Source of the DNA: Hermodice carunculata | Lineage: Eukaryota > Annelida > Polychaeta > Eunicida > Amphinomidae | Direction of reading: 5' to 3' | Length of the DNA: 64,000 nt | Assembly: GCA_964020975.1 (NCBI GenBank) | Contig: OZ026628.1 | Span: 62,122,883-62,186,882, forward strand | Shown: in pieces, positions 22,164 through 33,422 of the stretch | Layout: the number at the start of each line of letters is the position of its first letter | Numbering within the stretch: the first letter of the stretch is position 1 | Made by a program: the position numbers and the translations under genes | The notes under the pieces: generated by a model | Seen by the model: the letters and a program-made list of their open reading frames with translations, nothing else | What the model was told of the DNA's origin: nothing | Database searches by the model: none

Positions 22164-22401
22164 CAGGGTTGTCCCCAAGAAAAAATTAAAGCTTTACTTT
22201 TTATCAATGCTCGGAACTTCAGCTCTGTTCCAGTTGCTCCTTCATGTTATTTTGGGCCTAAAAACAACAATTTTGCCTTATTTTTGACATAATATAGCTT
22301 TGTGGGAAGCTTTTAAAGCTTAATGGTCATGGTGAAAGCTTTATGGGATTTTTTAAAGCTTGGTGGTGCCGATAAGCTATAAAGCTTCAGGGACAACGCT
22401 G
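22164..22401. mobile_element. Nested MITE with CAGGGTTGTCCC ends and 5-bp target duplication
   Basis: CAGGGTTGTCCCC on the left pairs with the complement of CAGCGTTGTCCC on the right, flanked by GATCA on both sides (22159-22163 and 22402-22406). The 238-bp interior carries many AAAGCTT/AAGCTTTA words (AATTAAAGCTTTA, TTAAAGCTTGG, TATAAAGCTT). It is inserted inside the larger CAGGGCTGGGCA element, so it is younger. Confidence 0.75.
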
Positions 22402-23430
22402 GATCATGCTGACCATGAACAGATATTGTGACAATCCCACAACAGTACTTGGTAGAGTTGATAAAAATCATGGATTTGGAAAATTATTTTCAAATAAAAA
22501 GCCCAGTCAGAGATATGAATATCCCAAATGTTCTTTACTCAAATAGAGCATGGTCCAATGCCCATAGATATTTCTGTTTTTCTGCATATGAAGTTTTGTT
22601 CATTTTAATTAAGATGTAAAGATCTCTTATATTTATTCTGATTGTATTTTACAATGTGAAGAACATCGGTGTTCCCTCTTGTATTTTTCCAATGAAAAAC
22701 TCATACAGTTGTGGTACATGATTTATGATACTAGCTGTGATAGTAGCATGATTGGTGATGAAATTAAATCATATTCCATATGTTTTAGGTGCTGGATACA
22801 TTTTTAGTCCTCATAACAATACATGTATAAAGAAGGCATTGAAATGGTGCATGGTGCTCAATGAGCATCACTTCAATGACATTTAAGTTTCTCATGACAT
22901 AAATTATGAATAGAGAACAGTAGAGAATTTATTTTGGTGTCAATTTGACTTTCATATAGAAAATTAGGGAGGACTTTTTTTACATGATCCCAGTCATATA
23001 TGACACCACACAGGTATGTGTGTTCCCAATATGGGTTTTTTGTGGACAGTCTTTTCAGCTTATGCACCAGAAAAATATACTTGTGACTATGGTCATCAAA
23101 TATAAACATTTTTCTGTATTTATCTTTTGTTGTCTTTCATTTTTTGGATCACTTCATGAGTAGAATGTAACCAAAGGATAATCAGAGTTATCAATTTAAG
23201 TATGATTAACTACACTTCAATCTTGATACATGTATTTCTGGTGTAATTTATAAAGAAGAACAAAGATCTTCATAAAATTTATTTCAAGATTTTATTGTGT
23301 ACAAATTGACATCATTTTCATTGTTCCCATTAAAATCATCAGGTGGATATATATGTTGTCTTTCACATATAATAAGTCAATTTAAAAGTTCAAAATGCAT
23401 TCTCTGAATATCCTTAATTCCAAAATTCTC

Positions 23431-23470
23431 GGGGGGGGGGGGGGGGGCTTTCGAACCCCCCCCCCCCCCC
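23431..23470. repeat. G17 - CTTTCGAA - C15 hairpin followed by A-run
   Basis: Seventeen G are followed by CTTTCGAA and fifteen C, then nine A. The two homopolymers can pair as a perfect hairpin with an 8-nt loop, or each strand can form a G-quadruplex. Length is likely unstable and base calls here may be unreliable. Confidence 0.85.
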
Positions 23471-23569
23471 AAAAAAAAATAAAAAAAATTAACCCACCAA
23501 AGATGAGGTTTTGCTACAAGAGGTTTCAGCTTTGCTACAAGGATTCTGGTTGTGCCCAGCCCTGGAACA

Positions 23570-24656
23570 TGATGAATACAATTTACCCCATATATCTTGG
23601 ACCTGTTGTTACATTAGGCAATAACCTGTCTGAGCATTTGTGCAAATAAAGAATACCCAGATCTAGATTATTTTGTCATCTTAAAACTGTTTTTTTTTGC
23701 AAAGTGTAGAAATTTTGACAAAACAAGAACAATACTTCTTACAAACCATTTTAGCTACATCTAGTTCTGTCAGTCCAAATTCTTAACCAATGACACCACT
23801 TGGCTGATAACCGTACTAATGATTCTTAATACAAAAGTGCCTCAATTGTCAGATTTTGCTCATTTTGGCTAGTGAATAAAAATATTAATTTGGAGCCCTA
23901 CACTGAACATAATTTATACAATAATATAGTCATTCATTCACCACAGACAAAATAAGTCAGGAGGCTGTGTCGTAGTACACACAATAACCCCTTCAGAGGA
24001 TAGCCTTGCACATGTTTACTTCATATACTTGGTGTGAAAGTGACATCCATCGCACAGGATGCTGGGATGCGAAGAGGCACAAGCTGTCGAGTTGCCTATC
24101 TAAAACACTGTGTTGCTAGCATACAAACATCACAGAAATAGAATACTAAATGAGTCTGGTATATATGCTCTCGAAGGCTTCACTTTTCTGACCGATTGTT
24201 TAGCTTTGAACAGGTAAAAATAACTATGCAACTTTCCCAACTTTCACGCATTTAACATGGAATAGATGGGAATGCTGTACCTGCCTGCATGGTGTCTACC
24301 AGGGGCCCCTCCCTCTCTGGGAGCAGATATGGGCACACTCGTTGTAATGCTTACAACCTCTTAATGGGTTATGGTGATGAGTCTGGATTTTTTTCTTGGA
24401 TATCTTAGATTTAGACAAGACTGCTGCATCTGGAAAATGGGTATGCCCATATCATATGATTCTGTACTTCTAATTATGATGTACAAAATGAAAAAAAAAA
24501 AAAAAAAGGGGGGGGGGGCTCAGTAGCTAGCTCACAGGAGGCTGTAACTTAAAGGATAAAATTATTTTACTCATATCATAACACACATGAAAAAAAAAAA
24601 AAAAATCAACGCAATGTGTGTGCACCTGTTGGCTGCACATGGTCTTTCTGACTTAC
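23570..24656. other. Unassigned DNA with short homopolymers
   Basis: A run of A17 followed by nine G occurs near 24491-24518, and A17 near 24589-24605. No exon, transposon end or protein resemblance seen. Confidence 0.4.
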
Positions 24657-24890
24657 AACTCAACTGTCAACTGGCTGCAGCTTTGTTTCTCCGAGCTGAA
24701 ACTGTGAAAGTGACTGAACAAGCCTACTGAATCCCTGTTTTGGCTTGCGCATTGGGTCTCCGACGGGGGCTCCTGCGTGGGGGACTTTTTACTCTGTGTG
24801 TGCAAAAGTGTGCATTCATAGGTGCGACCAAGACAAAGGACACATCCCACCCATTCCCACTCCACTCCAGGTTGGCGGTCACAGTCGGAC
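24657..24890 (-). CDS. Candidate first exon (5' UTR or start) of a minus-strand gene
   Basis: A near-perfect donor on the minus strand (GAGTT|GTAAGTCAG) ends an open frame of about 70 codons (ECTLLHTQSKKSPTQEPPSE is part of it). No ATG starts that frame, so the exon may be untranslated. It points toward the membrane-protein gene at 18.4-8.4 kb, and the DNA upstream (24.9-25.4 kb) is richer in CpG than its surroundings. No signal peptide was seen. The exon start is not defined. Confidence 0.3.
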
Positions 24891-26600
24891 CATGGACATG
24901 GTTAAAAAGAAGGTATCATTGGCATTGTCCTTGATGTGTTATCCACGTCCCAAAACTTAAAAACATGCAGAAATCTAGAGGAACAGAAGTTTTCCTTTTT
25001 ACGGGCACACAAAAAAGGACACCCAGGATGCTCGCACTTATACACACCCACACCCACACAAGGTAAACGTTCATTGGTGTTTGTCAACAGTGCTCGTGGG
25101 CTGCGATCCAGACTCCCAATTATTTCCTCCGAACTGACCTAAGGCACTCGAAATGTTGGAGAAGAGGGGGCTAACATAAAATGGCAGTCTTCCGTCTTGT
25201 TAAAAGACAGCTTCCCCACTGCAAAACCTGGATAAACTAACCTGCGTCCGTTTGACAATTTGCTTAGAGTTCGTGTTCTGGACAATCCTTTTCAGAAGAA
25301 TGCATCCATTTATCGTCTGTTTCCTTTTCGATAGGCCTAAATGGGTCATATCCGGTAACAGGCGCGCGCAGATAAAAATGCGTTTCCTGTATTCAAATTA
25401 TTTTGTCCAGAACAAGAGCCACCGGTTTCATTCAGTATGTCAGTGTGGGGCCCTGTTCAGGGTTTTTTTTTTTTTTTTTTTTTTTTTTTTGACTATTGGA
25501 TTTTTGGCCCTTTTAAAAGGGATTATCGGGTTATTTGCACTTCACAATGTGGATTATTGCGTTTGCTTTCTATTTTGGGATTAAAAGATAATTGAAATTT
25601 TTAAAATATTTAGGATTTGAAATTTTCTTGCAGTGTTTTAAATTTTGAGGATTTTTGGATTTATGGAGTCAAAACTTTTTGATTATTGGATTTTTCAGGA
25701 CCATCTCCTGACAGGCATCCCAGTCCGGTCAGGAGTATCAAACTCAATGTAAAGTAGCGATTTTGAATAATTGATTTTTTTTCTTGAATGGAGTATTGCC
25801 TCTGGTGAAATACAGTCATAGGGTTAGTGAAAGAGAAGAAAAAAGTGTTAAATTTTAGTTTTGATACTTTTGTGGCGGGGGTCAGAAGTATCAAATTTGA
25901 TATAAAGAAGCGATTTTGTTCAGAAGTATCGAATTTGATGGCTGTAGAAGTAGGCCCCACCACCGGGGGTAAGTTTACATGTCAACAATGCCCCCCCCCC
26001 CCCATAATGTTTAATCTGCTTGCAGACAAGGCAGAATTCGTAGTCTGTGGTATTGTGTAAGGTTATTCCTGGATAAATTTTCATTTTTATCACAATTTTC
26101 TGACGAAAATGTCTTTTTCGTAAATATTTGATAATGGAGTTCTAAATACCCCTTGCGAAACTACACTTGAGCAGTGCCCTCTCAATAAAGATAAGGTTAC
26201 AAAAGTCTACGTGCACGACAGCCCCGGCTAGCGCATCCCCAGCTGGTCAAACCACTCAAGAAAAAGAATGTATTCTTATCTAAATGCGGTCCTACTCTAA
26301 CACCTATTGAGCAAAAGAGGGAGCCACCTGCATAAGGGCAGATCCATGTATTTAGCATGGTCAAAAGTACTTTCTCAACAAAAAGAACAACGCAAACACA
26401 GAATGATCTGAAGAAAAAGTATTAACATATATTTGAAACATGAAGGATGCCTAAATTGATTAGAAATGGCTCTCTTTTGGTTGAAAATGTGTTATCTATG
26501 GATGTTTATGTAGTATATAATACAAATCTGCCCTGATCATGGTGGAAGCATCAGTCTGTTACCCCGACAACACAGGAAGTGAGCAGGATTGTAGTTAGAT
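24890..26600. promoter_or_regulatory. Candidate divergent promoter interval
   Basis: This interval separates two oppositely oriented candidate first exons (donor at 24656 on the minus strand, donor at 26646 on the plus strand). It includes a CpG-bearing patch near 25350-25375 (GGCGCGCGCAG) and CCGTCGTCGCGG just inside the plus-strand exon. It also contains a T-run (25459-25490), a C-run (25991-26003) and a repeated phrase (GTATCAAA.T.GAT near 25735, 25887 and 25927). No TATA box or defined start site could be identified. Confidence 0.3.
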
Positions 26601-26604
26601 ATGA

Positions 26605-26645
26605 ATGTCTCCTATTGTGCCGTCGTCGCGGATAGAGCTCATTTG
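26605..26645 (+). CDS. Candidate first coding exon of the otopetrin-like gene
   Basis: ATG at 26605 opens MSPIVPSSRIELI and runs to the consensus donor TTTG|GTAAGT, leaving phase 2, which matches the next exon's acceptor (joined residue W). An earlier ATG at 26601 gives a different frame (MNVSYCAVVADRAHL) ending in phase 0, which would not fit. The CG-rich words just upstream of the donor contrast with the AT-rich surroundings, as near a promoter. Support is only the donor, phase and position. Confidence 0.4.
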
Positions 26646-28855
26646 GTAAGTATTTCACCTATCTAGAAACAGATTATGGATATCAAGTTATGGCTTGTAT
26701 GTGACTGGTACTAGATGAGAAAATACCAGAAAATGTCTGTGTGTGAGCAGATATAAATTTAAAGTCACCATGCAAAAATTTAGACATGAGAAGAAAAATT
26801 AGGTAGCCTTTGGTAGGATGTAGTATAATCTGTGTATAATTTTCACAATTATACACTTTGGAAAATAATTGTAATGGCAAAGTTAAATCTCTATGTGTTC
26901 CGGTATTAGTATTTTAATCATAAACCAACAGCTCCTGAATCTAAATGTAGCCTTTCTTAAATCCCATGCGCGTCTTCTTCTCAATATTCTGAATCATTCA
27001 TCCACAAATAAAGAGTTGGCTTCTGTTGAACGCAGGTTCATAAATAGAAAACAAATATAATGTTTTGAATGCCCTACACGTTATCTTATGTTTCTGTCTA
27101 TTAATAGGACAGGTACTCCTGAAAATATCCAAAAACCAAGGTTTTTGTTTTTAAAGACATGAAAAAGCTTATCTATAGAAATGAAATTTTCAACGTTTTA
27201 CACAAGATGTCTAATAGAAGATAAGGACGTTACTTTTTTTTTTTTCAGATAACCTTACACCACTAATAACGATTTTTGTCTTACACCAAGCTTTTTCAGC
27301 ATTAATGTGTTTCCATATATATTTGTCGACGCAAAAACCTTTAAGTATCATAAATTACACCTGGGAAATTACATAGTCGTAATGTGTACTTCTTTTGATA
27401 AGTATAAATACGACAGCAAATCGCAAATGAAACGTAAATAGTCAAACTGGGGAGTCACCATAACTGACATTTTGTACATAACATAAACATTTTGTGATCC
27501 TAGCTTAGCTGGTCCTCCTGATATTCCTTGCATTTTTATTTTAATGCATTGACCCGGTGACCTTAAGGTCAAGGTCACTGTCCTTCAAACCGTAATTGTA
27601 CAATTACAAGGGTGATTAACTGTAAAAGTCTTATGATCCTATCTTATCCAGTTCTTAAGCTCTCATCTACATGTACAAGATATTTATTAAAGAGGAAAAT
27701 GGCCTCTGGTTACCTTCAAATTAGGTCAATGACACTGTCCTTCAAACCTGACGAAGACCATTACAAGGGTGATTATCTGTAAATGTTTCACGATCCTAAC
27801 AATTCTGGTTCTCCTGATATTGCGTGCAAGAAATTCCCAGAGAATTAACCTAGGTGACTTAAAAATTGGGTTAAGGTCAATGTCCTTCGAACTTGAAGTA
27901 AACTTTAAAAAAGTCCATCAACAACAATTTAAAGTTTCATGATCCCAGCATATCTGGTCATACTGGAATTGCGCGTAAGCAGATGCGACACACCGGCGCA
28001 CGGACGGATTCACACGCAGATGCAGGCAATAACACCCCCCCCCCAAGGGCCTATATTGGCCCAGGGGTAAAACCTCAAATTTATTTTATTTTATTTTATT
28101 TTATTTTATTTTATTTTATTTTATTTTATTTTATTTTTTTCATAACATGCTAGTGTATTTTGCAAACACTAGAATAATTATCATCATTTTTTTGCTGATG
28201 ATATTGTCATCATCTTCATTGTCGTCGTCGTCGTCATCATCATCGTCATTACTATCATACGTATCATTATTATCATAATAACACCCGACAAGTACCAAAT
28301 TTAAAAAATTGTTAAAAGTTAAAGTTTTGCAATATCACCATAGAGTTAACAACTTTATTTTACTATTCCAGAGGGTACATTTCCAGAAAGTTTCAGCACG
28401 ATCTCTGTGGCAGCTTTGGAAAAGAAGTTGAAAATGAGTTTATTACATAAAAAAAATAACTAAAATCTATGAAAAAAAATCGCCGCGCCATATTTGGTAA
28501 AATTAAGGTCTAGGAGTCCCACAAAGTGTACCTACGCAATTTTAAAGCAATTGTAAAAGCAGTCTTGGACAAGATTTGCCAAGGTTTTGCCCCCAAATTA
28601 TAAAGAAATGATGGAAAGAATGCCACAATTACTGGGGGATGAGCATTTGAACAAATGATGACTAACAAGTGAGCTGAGCTAAAATGAGTTTGGAACAAGA
28701 CCGCACGTGGGCAACAAACACTGCAGCAAGAAGCAAACATGCTTGTGAGTAAGTTAATGCAATGTAGAAGGTGAAGAAAGAATGAAGCAAGTGCGAAGAA
28801 TGGGAGAAAGGGAAAGAGAAACAAGGGAATAAAGAGAAAGACAGCAAGAAAACAA

Positions 28856-28914
<59 letters not shown>

Positions 28915-31900
28915 GGAGAGTGCAAGAGAGAAACATTAGGAAGAAAGAAGATAGGGTAGGGATGGAGAAGGAAAGAGTGATGCGGAGGAGGAATAGTGCA
29001 GAATAAAAGAGAAGAGAACAAAAGGGGAAACAGACAGGAAGAAAAGAACGACAAAAGACAGGCAGAGTAGAAGGAAATAAACAAACGAACAAGAAAAGAA
29101 AAACAGAGAAGAAGAGAGGTAAAAAAAATTAAAAGAGAAAGAGGAAAGAAAGAAAACAGACAGAAAGTACGAGAATGACAGATAACATGAAAAGAGATGG
29201 AGAGAGAAAGGCAATAGATGAATTAAGAGAGGAAGCAAAATAGGTAAGGAAAAAGGAAAAAAGGAAAAAAAAGACAACAGAGACTTAGGTAAGAAAGTGG
29301 GAAAAACATCCAAGAAAGACGGACAGATAAAAAGAAAAATGGATCGAGAGTCGTACGCACAGAGAGACGGAAATAACTGTTGGCACTCTGGTTTTTGTCA
29401 CCTGTCCAGATAGTATAATACAAAGGAAGCTTTTGGTGCTCTGGTTTTAATATTTGTCCCGATAAAACAATGCAGAGGAAGTCGATTTTTGAAAACTTAT
29501 TATGCCAGCCTGTAAAAGAAACATTCAGCTCTTGTCAGTTATTTCCTGGATGGCCATATTGTTGTTTCTATGGTTTCCGTGTGCAAAATAACCTGAAAAC
29601 AAGTTGGTGCATGTTACGTTATTTTCTCGCTGGAAAGTGATTCATGTCAAATAAGGAGGTTAACATAGTCGACCCATTTATTGGCATTTTCAATATGCTC
29701 CCAGCCCGTCATCTTAAAATTCTTCATATAAATCATATTTCAAAGAAGACAAAAATATAAAATAGACCAATACATAGTTCGTGTGTTCCAAGTAGTGAAC
29801 AGTTTTCTCACAAAAGCAGGAAAAAGTTCACCAAGTGCATTGATGAGGTACACAGGACTAACAGTATCTTGAAATACAATTGAAATGATAATCAAAAACT
29901 AATTCTTATGAGCTGGAACTAGGACTAGCTATATGAGGAAGCATTAAGCAGGCTATAGGGATCACTATACGTTTTTGAGGAGCACGCGTCCACAGCAGAA
30001 GAGACCAAGTTATTCGTTTTTTTTTTTTAAATTTGGTTAAACTTGCACCATGTCTCGACGTCGGGCAAATTATGAAACTTTTAGTGCTGTGACCAGGCAA
30101 CACCAACAGGAAAGGTTTGTTGCATATAGATGACAAGTATTTTGCCTTGTATAATGTTCTTGTGGTCCCTTGTCATCCACTACAGATAATACGTGCATAC
30201 TGTGTTCGAGTGACAACAAGGACGAATGCTTTTAATCTTTTAATCTTGGTCACAACTCACGCCGTTAAACTGTGTCGATTCATAATCAAATAATTAGCCT
30301 CGGACTCTTGGTTAAGGTTTTTTATTATGTGACAGATGTACAAAATCACTTTATTTTCATAACCACGCAAAAGAAAGATAAGATTCTCACTTTGGCATGA
30401 GAGAGAGCTACAGAAGCAGGGCACGTTGACGAGACTAGTTCTAATTTCAGCCTGTTCGGGTGAAGTGAAATAAGGTAGGACAACAAAGGAAAGAATGGGG
30501 TTGCCAACCGTAAAGGTCCCCAAGTAGTGGAATTGTTATGTCTGGACAAGTAGGACGGACAACAAAACAGGCAACTGACAGGGTTATAAACTTTGAAAGG
30601 AAAAAAGATGTAATGCGTTGAATAGTGGATAACAGGCAGGGGCTGAATTCGAGCAGCATCAAGGTTGCGATCAGTGCCCGGAAGCAGCAGGTATGAATGT
30701 ATGTAATTATGCGTCCTGGAACAAATAAGCTTATGGCTGCATATACATGTATTACACTATGACATGATCGTATAGCTTTTCATGTCTTTGTCAATGAAGG
30801 CCTTCAGGCCTTTACTGACCCCCACACATGTATGTATGTATGTATGTATGTATGTATGTATGTATGTATGTATGTATGTATGTATGTAGGCTATGTATGC
30901 ATGTATAACATTATGACGTGATCTCTTAACTTTTTATGTTTTTTTTTTCTATGAACGCCTTCAGGCCTTTACTGCAAGGCAGCCATACGTCCAGTGGGAA
31001 CAGATGCTGGTCACTTAGTGCCATGTACTGCATCGGTCTAGTAATATTCATGTCAAGTGTAGTAATAACAGCAAGAATTCCTGACGTCCCCCAACGGGAA
31101 ATCCATGAGTTTCGAAAGGTATGAACGCTGCTGTATTGTCAGAATACGAAAACAAAAACACCCCTCCCCCAAAAAAATAAATAAACCAAAAACAAAAAGA
31201 AAAAACAACAAAAAACAAAAACAAAAAACAAAAAAACAACAAAATATACGAAAACCCTCCCCCCCCCCACACACAAAACACAAACAAATCCAAAAACAAA
31301 AGAAAACAGAACGAAACAAAAACAAAAACAAAAAAGCAAAACAAAACAAAACAAAAAACAAAACAAAAACAAATAAGCAAACAATACAGAACAAAAACAA
31401 AACAAAATAAAACACAAAACAGCATGCTCGTATGCCATTCTGATCTGGGACAACGGCCGCTGGTATTTTCAGTATCACTTCCAGCGGTAGCTAATACTTC
31501 CAGCAACATATGTGCGTTCTGTGGAGGCTCTACGACGCCACAGTCAGAACAATTTTGTTTTCTTTTGCCTTGGCCTGCCACACCAGAAACAACAAAATCA
31601 GTTTCATAACACTGCATGTCCTGCGTACAAGGTTAAGACACACAAGCACACGTGCACGTACATGCACACAAATGCGTAAGTGTGTACGAGGGCTGCCTGA
31701 AAAATTCTAAGCCTAGCTGTGAAAAAACCGTACAAAGTCGATGGTTTTCATTTATTTCTTTACAAATTACATACACCCCTTCCAGATTTATACACTTTAG
31801 CCAGCGATGCTGCAAGGGCTGGATGCCAGTCAAGAAGAAACTCTTCAGCCACCCTAGAAATGTCATTCACAGCGGAAATGACGTCATCATTATTGTGAAA

Positions 31901-33068
31901 ATGGCGACCGGCTAGTTCGTTTTTTATTTGGGGAAGCAGCAAGGTGGAAGTCTGACGGGGCTAAATCGGGTGAATAAGGGGGATGGTCAATGAGTTCGAA
32001 GCCACAATCATGGATGGCTGACATTGCAACCACCGATTTGTGAACAGGAGCATTGCATTGGTATAACAGGACTCCTTTAGTGAGCGTTCTCCATCGCTTA
32101 GCTTTGGTAAATTCACGCAACTGTTTCAGTAGCAGTAGGTCAGCATAATATCTCCCATTGATCGTCTGGCCTTTTTCAGTATAGTCAATCAGTAGAATAC
32201 AATTGGGATCCCAAAAGATTGAATTAAGCCATCACGTTTCTAGAAAAAGCAACCGACTTGACTTTTTGGAAGGATGGTGATCCCGGATGCTTCCACTGTT
32301 CAATCAGAATTTTGGTTTCTTGTTCCAAGTGATGAAAACAGGCCTCATCCATGGCAACAAATCGGGCCAAAGAATCTCCGGGATCTGCTTCAAACCTGCA
32401 TAAATTGTCACGGGACGACAGGAACCTGACACGTTTCTGATCTGCTGTCAAGCGCTTTGGCTCCCAAATTGCAGAAAATTTTGTCATGGTGATAATGTAC
32501 TTAACCCTCTCACGAGAGATGCCCACAACACTGGCAATATGTTGAATTGTCAACTATCTGTCAGCCATCACCATGTCATGCATCGGGGTAATGTTTTCGG
32601 GAATGGTTGCTGTTGAAGGTCTTCCTAGATCGTGTCATCGTCAAGGCTCTCACTGGCCACGCTTGAATTTCGCAGCCCACTTCTTAATAGTGGAAAAAGA
32701 AGGGGTATCGTGTCCTAAAGTGGATACCATGTCGGGATGTATCTGTGTTGGAGTTAGCCCTTTCAGTTGCAGATACTTGATGACTGCTCAATGGCCAGGT
32801 TTTTTTCCATTTCTGGTGATTTCAATGGGTAGGTTCACAAGATGGTCTGGTACAAAGACACTAATCACACTACAGTTGCAGGTCTTATGTCTATGATTCA
32901 TTAAATGATTGTACTTGTTGGTGGCAAAAGTTTTTTTCTATCCGATCTGCGCATTATTTGACGCGAAACTATCGCGACACGCTACTTCTTGTGAGAAAAA
33001 GTCGCCCCATTACGAACAACTAAACACCACATATGCATAGAACTTTTCAGCCAACCCTCGTATGTATG

Positions 33069-33118
<50 letters not shown>

Positions 33119-33382
33119 GTGCGGGTGTATTTACATTTGCATATTTAGTACCTGTACTGGAACAAGCGGTATTGATCATAAATACCCGAGTACCAGCATA
33201 TCAGTTATGCCATGCGAGTGCCTCTGGTGTTTTGCATCTTTACGAAATGGAAACATGGCACACCTCTAAGCTGGGCAAAAGACAGACAATTGACGATACA
33301 GGAAATCAAGCCGTAAGCATATTTGAATTGAAAGTTATCTCCATGCAGGAAATCAACGCTTTTATTCAAATTGCACATTAAT

Positions 33383-33422
<40 letters not shown>

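Larger units (their letters stand above)
21601..23564. mobile_element. 1.96 kb DNA transposon (CAGGGCTGGGCA ends) with 5-bp target duplication
   Basis: CAGGGCTGGGCAACC at the left end pairs with the complement of CAGGGCTGGGCACAACC at the right end. GAACA is duplicated on both sides (21596-21600 and 23565-23569). Beyond the termini the left flank repeats AAAAATGCGACA words. No transposase is readable, so it is non-autonomous or decayed. CAGGG ends recall hAT elements, though 5-bp duplications are not the usual 8 bp. A second element (22164-22401) and a G/C hairpin (23431-23470) lie inside. Confidence 0.7.

Noticed and set aside
28510-29423. Reverse-strand frames of 100-140 residues, hydrophobic with His/Thr run
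   Set aside because: They come from the purine-rich tract and (TG)n(AG)n; Phe/Leu/Ser content follows from composition and no family or splice evidence supports them.
31048-31617. 189-residue reverse-strand frame rich in Phe, Cys and Val
   Set aside because: It is the translation of an A/C-rich simple repeat; it looks membrane-like only because of composition.
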